Positions 58,047 to 64,000 of a DNA stretch of 64,000 bases are shown piece by piece. The position numbers and the translations under genes were made by a program. The notes below the pieces were generated by a model. That model did no database searches and was not told the DNA's origin. It worked only from the letters and a program-made list of their open reading frames with translations. This stretch comes from Proteus sp. FME41. Its GTDB lineage: Bacteria; Pseudomonadota; Gammaproteobacteria; Enterobacterales; Enterobacteriaceae. Position 1 is the stretch's first letter. Every line of letters starts with the position of its first letter. Location of the stretch: NCBI RefSeq assembly GCF_014897315.1, contig NZ_JABUYL010000003.1, positions 1 to 64,000 on the forward strand, given 5' to 3'.

Positions 58047-58946
58047 TTACACTAATTTTGCTATTAATGTATTTAAATCACCCGCTAAGAAATCAACAGG
58101 GGGAATTTCAATCACCGTATAAGCGCCCGCACGTTGCTTCATGCTCGCTCTTGCCGCTGAAACCATAAATTGAGAAGTTAATGCAGGATTATTAATACGC
58201 ATTGAATATTCAAATAATTGGTTATGTGTTTTTCCTGAAACCCCTTTATGGGTCATGTGAACACCATGCCCAACATCTTTTAAGCTATCAACACAATCAA
58301 CCTGCTTAATATGGGTTTCATCAGAAGAGAAATAGCTATCTGCTTTAATGGCTTGCTCAACCTGATTAAATTTAGCCCCCGTCTCTAACTCAACATATAC
58401 CATACGACGATGAACTCCCGTACCTAATGGGATTGTCATTGAAAGTGCATCTTTTACCCCTTCAATAGCTTTCGCCGCAACACTATGCCCCATGCTCATA
58501 CCGGGGCCAAAATTGGTATAGGTGATCCCTTTGGGTGCCATTGCTAGCATTAAGGTACGAATAATAGAATCAGATCCGGGATCCCAACCGGCAGAGATAA
58601 CAGCAACACGGTCATGTTTTTTCGCCACTTCATCCAATTCCGTTTTTAATGCCACAATTTCACTATGAACATCAAAACTATCAACTGTATTAATACCTAA
58701 ACTTAAAATAGATTTAGCCAGTTCTTTAATTGCACGGGTTGGTGAACATAATAGTGCAACATCAATATTACCTAATGTTTTAATATCGTTAGTCACGGTA
58801 ATATTTTGCAGTTCTTCCGGAATATTATTAGTATCACGACGAACAACACCTATTAATTCAAAATCTTGAGCTGCTTGAACTGCATCTAATGCGAATCGGC
58901 CAATATTGCCATAGCCTACAATGGCCACTTTTATTTTAGTATTCAT
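58047..58946 (-). CDS. ddh: meso-diaminopimelate dehydrogenase, type II
   Basis: 299 residues, NADP-dependent. N-terminal Rossmann motif GYGNIGR; NFGPGMSMGHSVAAKAIEGVKDALSMTIP and KGVSGKTHNQLF are shared with the Symbiobacterium type II enzyme and Proteus proteins. Reductively aminates 2-oxo-6-aminopimelate to meso-DAP for lysine and cell wall synthesis, or works in reverse; type II enzymes also act on other 2-keto acids. No dap gene adjoins it, so its role here is unsure. Confidence 0.88.
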   Translation of the reverse strand: MNTKIKVAIVGYGNIGRFALDAVQAAQDFELIGVVRRDTNNIPEELQNITVTNDIKTLGNIDVALLCSPTRAIKELAKSILSLGINTVDSFDVHSEIVALKTELDEVAKKHDRVAVISAGWDPGSDSIIRTLMLAMAPKGITYTNFGPGMSMGHSVAAKAIEGVKDALSMTIPLGTGVHRRMVYVELETGAKFNQVEQAIKADSYFSSDETHIKQVDCVDSLKDVGHGVHMTHKGVSGKTHNQLFEYSMRINNPALTSQFMVSAARASMKQRAGAYTVIEIPPVDFLAGDLNTLIAKLV

Positions 58947-59145
58947 TAATTCCCCTGACTTGAACGTTAATCATCTCTTAATGATAATAGTGATTAGTTA
59001 TCAATGAATAAACCATATAAATATCTTTTTTGCCAGATAAACATTATTTGCGCTATTCCCTTACAAATAAACCTTGTAGAATCCCCCTTCTCCTGCACGT
59101 TTATATTAATAAATCGATTTCACTCTGTTTTTAAGAAGGTTTTCA

Positions 59146-60486
59146 ATGCATCAGTCTGATGTAGCGGATCGCTCGCTTTTTTCCCTTAGTTGGCCAATAT
59201 TTATAGATATCTTTCTGCATCTAGCCACACTATTAATTAATACTTACATGGTAAGTCACGTTTCAACAGCTTATTTAGCTGCTATGGGCGTTGGTAACCA
59301 AGTTTTTGACCTTTTTATCACCATCTTTAGCTTTATTAGTGTGGGCTGTAGTGTTGTTATTGCCCAATATCTAGGTGCAGGTAAAAAAGAAAAAGCCAGC
59401 CAAGCGATTCATATTTCTATCGCATTTAACTCACTACTGGGAATAAGCAGTGCCGTGGTGATCCTCTTTTTTGGCTACAATATTCTTAACTTAATGAATA
59501 CGCCATCTCATCTGGTTCAAGATGGTTATAACTACCTGCATATTATTGGTATTTGTCTTATCCCTGAGGCAATTTCAATTATTCTTGCAGCTTGTCTTCG
59601 AGTTTATGGCAAATCAAAAGCCGCCATGTATGTCACCTTAATTGCTAATATTGTGACTGTCATCGGTAATATGATTGTGCTTTATGGCTTCTTTGGCTTA
59701 CCACAATACGGATTAGTGGGTGTGGCTTGGTCAACCGTTGTTGGCCGAATTATTGCCGTTATTTTATTATGTGGCTTATTATTTTACGGTTTACGTATTA
59801 AATTTGAAGCAAGACAACTGTTTATCTGGTCTAAGAATATGCTAGGGAAAATCCTACATATTGGTTTACCTGCCGCAGGTGAAAACCTGGTTTGGATTTT
59901 ACACTATATGACGGCATCGGCCTTTATTGGCTTAATGGGCGAAGTTCCTCTTGCTGCCCAGACGCTGTATTTCCAGTTATCACTCTTCTTAATGCTTTTT
60001 GGTATTGCTATTAGTATTGGTAACGAGATTTTAGTGGGTCACTTAGTAGGTGCAAAACGCTTTAATGATGCCTTTATTCGTGGCTGGAAAAGCTTAAAAA
60101 CAGGTGTGGTATTCACTGTCGGTGTTGTCATTATCTATTGGTTTATGCGTGACCCTATTTTGTATTCTATTACAGATGATCAACGTATTATTGACCAATT
60201 ACTCCCACTGTTTATTTTATCTGTCTTTTTAGAACCGGGCCGTACCTTTAACATCGTGATGGTTAACGCCTTACGTGCAGCGGGTGATGCGAAATTCCCA
60301 CTGATGACAGCTATTTGCTTTATGTGGGGTGTCGCAATTCCGGTAGGTTATTTCCTAGGGATTAAAATGGAAATGGGCTTAATTGGTATTTGGATTGGCT
60401 TCCTTTGCGATGAGTGGTTACGAGGCTTAACTAACGCATGGCGTTGGCGCTCTCGTAGATGGCAAGCTAAGCGTTTGGATATATAG
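59146..60486 (+). CDS. MATE family efflux transporter
   Basis: 446 residues, twelve hydrophobic helices with a two-lobe pattern. MVSHVSTAYLAAMGVGNQ in the first lobe and IGNEILVGHLVGAKRFNDA in the second are typical of the MATE fold. Substrate unknown: drugs or cations by family. Divergent from ddh and followed by a strong terminator. Confidence 0.9.
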   Translation: MHQSDVADRSLFSLSWPIFIDIFLHLATLLINTYMVSHVSTAYLAAMGVGNQVFDLFITIFSFISVGCSVVIAQYLGAGKKEKASQAIHISIAFNSLLGISSAVVILFFGYNILNLMNTPSHLVQDGYNYLHIIGICLIPEAISIILAACLRVYGKSKAAMYVTLIANIVTVIGNMIVLYGFFGLPQYGLVGVAWSTVVGRIIAVILLCGLLFYGLRIKFEARQLFIWSKNMLGKILHIGLPAAGENLVWILHYMTASAFIGLMGEVPLAAQTLYFQLSLFLMLFGIAISIGNEILVGHLVGAKRFNDAFIRGWKSLKTGVVFTVGVVIIYWFMRDPILYSITDDQRIIDQLLPLFILSVFLEPGRTFNIVMVNALRAAGDAKFPLMTAICFMWGVAIPVGYFLGIKMEMGLIGIWIGFLCDEWLRGLTNAWRWRSRRWQAKRLDI

Positions 60487-60490
60487 ACCT

Positions 60491-60523
60491 AAAAAGCCTG
60501 ATAATCTTATTGTCAGGCTTTTT
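60491..60523. terminator. Terminator after the MATE gene
   Basis: AAAAAGCCTGA pairs with TCAGGCTTTTT around an 11-base loop; between convergent genes. Confidence 0.85.
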
Positions 60524-60544
60524 AAATCGCTTTCGACTAAGAAG

Positions 60545-61579
60545 TTAAATAATACCTTCTTTATCATATTTAGCTAACACTAAACTAATTATTGAATTTG
60601 AAATATCATTAATTTTTTTTATATCTTTAATTTTAGAAAAATCAATATCCTTATTGTTTTTTTTTAAAACATTAGAAAAAAGATTGGTCAGAGAGTAATT
60701 ATGGCCATCCTCTCTAGAAATCAAATCATGAAATGAATTTTTATTTGTTTCCAAAAGAAGTTCATTTTTAAAATTAGAATAATTAATTAGCGCAGATAGA
60801 TTTATAATTATTTTCATCCTTATATTTAATAAAAAACTTTTTTCTTCATCACTTAATCCATTTTGTAAAACATTAAGTTGGTAATTAAGCATTTTTTTAA
60901 TCTGTGGAGAGATTATATCATCACTTTGATTCATTAGGTGGATTAGTGAAAAATATCTATCTATTTCATTTGTGTAAATATTGCTTAATTCTTTATGACT
61001 CATATTATTTATTACTTCCTTATCCACCATTATTTCATTATCTATTAATTCATTTTTCATGATCTTATGAGTTATCATGTTATTTTTTTCGCTAATTCTA
61101 TTTTTATACTCGAATAATGTCGGTGATAAAATTGATTTAGTAACGGCAGGAAAACATTGAAATTCTTCTTTGCTATTTTTTATATTGTGAATTTTCGTAT
61201 TTTCTTTAGAAAAATTCTGGTTTAAATAAATATTATTCTTATTTATTTTAGGATAATTAATAAATTCATTAAAATCGACATAGTCAGAGTCATCACTTTC
61301 GCCCTCTATATGCTGAGTGTCTGAATTAGAATTATCAAGATTAACAAAATTTAGTTTTAAACTCGGTACTGTATTCAAATAGCGACCATTACCACTCATA
61401 TCCATATAAATAATTTCTTCTGCTACATTCATCAATTCACACGTCGAACCATTAACGCAGATAAACTTACTTGATGTATTATTTATTGATGAGATTGGAT
61501 CATGTTTAATATAAAGATCAGTATCTAGTGAATCATTTTTTGAAAGTGAAGATGGAGTGCTTATGTTTACAAGACACAT
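60545..61579 (-). CDS. AT-rich Asn/Ser-rich protein, unknown (pair 2, second gene)
   Basis: 344 residues from ATG 61579, chosen because AGG lies six bases before it; the ATG at 61588 is too close to it. Not recognised. N-terminal 170 residues polar, Ser/Asn/Asp-rich with an acidic patch (EGESDDSDYVDFNEF), C-terminal part helical with Leu/Ile/Lys (DEEKSFLLNIRMKIIINLSA). No signal peptide. Strongly AT-rich. Follows the 205-residue gene by 111 bp. Confidence 0.72.
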   Translation of the reverse strand: MCLVNISTPSSLSKNDSLDTDLYIKHDPISSINNTSSKFICVNGSTCELMNVAEEIIYMDMSGNGRYLNTVPSLKLNFVNLDNSNSDTQHIEGESDDSDYVDFNEFINYPKINKNNIYLNQNFSKENTKIHNIKNSKEEFQCFPAVTKSILSPTLFEYKNRISEKNNMITHKIMKNELIDNEIMVDKEVINNMSHKELSNIYTNEIDRYFSLIHLMNQSDDIISPQIKKMLNYQLNVLQNGLSDEEKSFLLNIRMKIIINLSALINYSNFKNELLLETNKNSFHDLISREDGHNYSLTNLFSNVLKKNNKDIDFSKIKDIKKINDISNSIISLVLAKYDKEGII

Positions 61580-61690
61580 TATTATCATCCTATTGGTTTA
61601 ACATGATCACTATTCTATAATTTACATTTTATCCTTCTATCATTTATCTCTCTTTTAGAAAAGAGATTTTCTTTTAAAAAAATATAAAAT

Positions 61691-62308
61691 TTAATTTCCA
61701 TAAAGAACATGTTTAACAAAATAATTTATCTCTTGCGATAGAAAAACCTTATATGTGCTAACATCTCCAAAACTTGGCTTTATTTCATCATTTGAATTCA
61801 ATATCGTATCTACTATTGAGTTTAAAAAATCTATTTTACTGTTATCTAAATAATTTGCATTACCCGAAAACAAAACCCATTTAGAATTGAATATTAACTC
61901 TTTTTTAAATTCATTCAATTCTCCTTGATTTACTTTATTCTCAATTGTTAAATTATCAATAATATCATTAATAACACTTTCTTTTATTTCATCGCTTTTT
62001 AATTTTCTTCTTGCATTAGCATAAATACTATCAATAGCTTCATCAGATTCTATTTTATTAGAATTTTTAATTTCATTTAAATGTGGTATTTTATCTCCAT
62101 TAAGGTTAACTTTATTTTCTACATTAGAAATGGCTTTCTTCAACCCTATATAGTTTATATTTTTATCAAAAATAGGTTTAATAAAACTGACAATTGTATT
62201 GTAACAACCTAATATGATTTTATTTAAATTATCTTTGAATTGGCATCCTTTATTATTAATACTACTTATTGAAGCGAATGCTTTCCAAACAACACTATTA
62301 ATATTCAT
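61691..62308 (-). CDS. AT-rich Asn/Lys-rich protein, unknown (pair 2, first gene)
   Basis: 205 residues, not recognised. MNINSVVWKAF start with GGGGGAT upstream, a context matching the gene at 52489. Hydrophobic stretch at about 30-47 (IILGCYNTIVSFIKPIF), then charged helical sequence and a tail NYFVKHVLYGN that loosely resembles the tail of the 512-residue protein. It could be a shorter member of the same group. Confidence 0.72.
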   Translation of the reverse strand: MNINSVVWKAFASISSINNKGCQFKDNLNKIILGCYNTIVSFIKPIFDKNINYIGLKKAISNVENKVNLNGDKIPHLNEIKNSNKIESDEAIDSIYANARRKLKSDEIKESVINDIIDNLTIENKVNQGELNEFKKELIFNSKWVLFSGNANYLDNSKIDFLNSIVDTILNSNDEIKPSFGDVSTYKVFLSQEINYFVKHVLYGN

Positions 62309-62768
62309 ATATCCCCCTTATCACTTTAGGGAAATTAAATCGCAGGTTATCGTCATTTTCTGTCAATAAGTCATATTTTTTTTATCATTTATGATGAAAT
62401 CCTCATCAAAATAGTCAATAAAATATAATTATTAAAGATAACCAATCATAAAAATAAATAATGATTAATTTTATTCTTTTGAAACAACAAGTATTTAGTA
62501 TCGGTTTTTTATGATAATGATCACAGAAAAAGTTCTTTATTAGGTAAATAAAATATCCTCACCTACAAAAAACACGATTTTTATTAATAAAGAAAAAACC
62601 AAAAATTAAATATTAATCAACATTAAAATTTTCTTATAAAAATAATTCTTTTTCTCTAATTCCCTATTGTTTTTTTTATGATACAAGTAAGTGTTAGTCT
62701 TTTCTAATAAATGAAATAATTAAGTATTAATACAGAGAATACAATTAAAAATATAATGGAGTCTTGTC
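62309..62768. other. AT-rich region between the pair 2 and pepT
   Basis: 460 bp without a gene, mostly A/T. Holds promoters for the AT-rich pair and pepT. A TGATAAT-GATCACA stretch near 62513 half-resembles a Fur box but matches poorly. Confidence 0.5.
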
Positions 62769-64000
62769 ATGAATCTCGTTGAACGGTTTATTTCTTATAC
62801 AAAAGTTAACACCACGACAAATAGGGAAAATGGCGCTGCTGGTATTATGCCTTCATCAGAAGGTCAGCGAGTCCTTGCTCTACAATTAGTTGAAGAGTTA
62901 AAAGCTTTAGGTGTTGAAGATATTAAAATTCGTGATACTGCGATTGTTACCGCAACACTGCCTTCTAACCTTGATTATGACGTCCCGACGGTTGCCTTTT
63001 TTGGCCATTTAGACACCAGTGCTGAACAAACTAACGATACTAAAGCACAAATATTACCTTATAAAGGCGGTGATCTTTGCCTAAACAAAGAGCTTGATAT
63101 TTATCTACGTCAAAGTGAATTCCCTGAATTAGAAAACTATATTGGTGACGAGATTATCGTAACCGATGGTACTAGTTTGTTAGGTGCTGACGACAAAGCC
63201 GCAATTGCTTCAATTATGGATATGTTGCAATACTTTAAACAGCATCCTGAAGTTAAACACGGTACAGTAAAAATTGGTTTTGTGCCGGATGAAGAGCAAG
63301 GTTTACGTGGTGCAAAAGTCTTTGATACTAAAGAATTTGGTGCTGATTTTGCGTACACTTTAGATTGCTGTGGTATTGGTGAGTTAGTGTATGAAAACTG
63401 GAATGCAGGTGATGTAGAAATTACGTTTACAGGGGCGTCAGCACACCCAATGTCCGCTAAAGGTAAATTAAAAAATTCACTGTTAATGGCGCACAAGTTC
63501 GTTGCAATGTTACCGGGCGGTGAAGCACCGGAATATACCGAAGGCCGAGAAGGTTATTACTGGGTAAAACAGATGTCTGGTAATAGTGCGAGCACATTAT
63601 TAAAAATGGATGTGCGTGATTTCACCGAAAAAGGTTATGCACAACGCATGGCATTTTTAAAACAACTCTCAGATTATTGTGAAGGTTTATGGGGTGAGGG
63701 ATCTGTATCTTGTAAACTCGCTGACCGTTATGCCAACGTCTTTAATAGTCTGCAAGGTGATAACCGTTATCCTATCGATATTGCGGTTGCCGCTTATGAA
63801 GCAAATGGCATTACTCCTCGCCCAATCCCAATGCGTGGTGGTTATGATGGTGCAGCCCTTTCTCAAAATGGCTTACCTTGCCCGAATATCTTTACGGGTG
63901 CTCATAATTTCCACTCTATTTATGAATATCTACCTGTTAAATCGCTTTACGCTGCCAGCGATGTCTTAAAATCTGTGGTGAAGATCACGGCTGAGCGCTT
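62769..64000 (+). CDS. pepT: Peptidase T, tripeptide aminopeptidase (cut by window end)
   Basis: 410 codons in the window without a stop; family length is about 408-412, so only the last few residues are missing. M20 zinc peptidase removing N-terminal residues from tripeptides. Zinc and catalytic motifs: GHLDTS, SLLGADDKA, PDEEQG, YTLDCCGIGE and GAHNFHS. GGAG precedes the start. No ORF stop inside the window. Confidence 0.95.
   Translation, partial: MNLVERFISYTKVNTTTNRENGAAGIMPSSEGQRVLALQLVEELKALGVEDIKIRDTAIVTATLPSNLDYDVPTVAFFGHLDTSAEQTNDTKAQILPYKGGDLCLNKELDIYLRQSEFPELENYIGDEIIVTDGTSLLGADDKAAIASIMDMLQYFKQHPEVKHGTVKIGFVPDEEQGLRGAKVFDTKEFGADFAYTLDCCGIGELVYENWNAGDVEITFTGASAHPMSAKGKLKNSLLMAHKFVAMLPGGEAPEYTEGREGYYWVKQMSGNSASTLLKMDVRDFTEKGYAQRMAFLKQLSDYCEGLWGEGSVSCKLADRYANVFNSLQGDNRYPIDIAVAAYEANGITPRPIPMRGGYDGAALSQNGLPCPNIFTGAHNFHSIYEYLPVKSLYAASDVLKSVVKITAER

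Noticed and set aside
62505-62530. Fur-like TGATAATGATCACA before pepT
   Set aside because: Only about 10 of 14 positions fit and it lies about 250 bp from the nearest start.

Overview
The window looks like a chromosomal segment of a Proteus species (P. mirabilis or a close relative). This rests on low G+C with enterobacterial-type housekeeping proteins, an MrpJ-type fimbrial/motility regulator, a type II meso-diaminopimelate dehydrogenase of the kind known from Proteus vulgaris, and the Escherichia coli '3-minute' gene order. Species assignment is inference. I see no rRNA, tRNA, CRISPR array or intact insertion sequence.

Layout. (1) 1-384: a low-complexity purine tract and a 73-bp-period direct repeat. 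(2) 385-14259: a housekeeping block, erpA, hemL, mrcB, hrpB, sfsA, dksA, gluQ, pcnB (apparently starting at ATT), folK and panBCD. (3) 14260-43150: about 29 kb of accessory metabolism between panD and yadH, which lie close together in E. coli. It opens with an IS200/IS605-like palindromic scar, then carries uhpABC joined to an afuABC-type hexose-phosphate ABC transporter, dsdCXA for D-serine, two unknown small genes, gss, an orphan mrpJ-like regulator, a hybrid FtrAB/EfeUOB iron-uptake operon behind a Fur box, an IclR regulator beside a DmsABC-like molybdoenzyme, a LemA/M48 protease pair, a ydcY-like gene and an MFS transporter. (4) 43151-49267: the conserved block resumes with yadH, yadG, can, hpt, cueO (with a clear CueR-type promoter) and yacC. 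(5) 49414-64000: an accessory region with an AbrB-family membrane protein, a GNAT acetyltransferase, two separate pairs of very AT-rich, Asn/Lys-rich proteins of unknown function (50993-54102 and 60545-62308), a TetR-controlled split homologue of tomato Tm-1 (ATP-binding protein plus TIM-barrel protein), a YheO-like regulator, ddh, a MATE exporter and nearly complete pepT.

How genes work together. UhpA/B/C should sense external hexose phosphate and drive the adjacent AfuABC importer instead of the usual UhpT. DsdC controls DsdX/DsdA for D-serine uptake and deamination. The iron operon combines periplasmic P19 and cupredoxin proteins with an FTR1 permease, an M75 lipoprotein-like partner and a Dyp peroxidase. 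CueO is controlled by copper through CueR.

The best candidates for an undescribed system are the four AT-rich unknown proteins arranged as two two-gene sets, and the TetR-regulated Tm-1-like pair lying between them.
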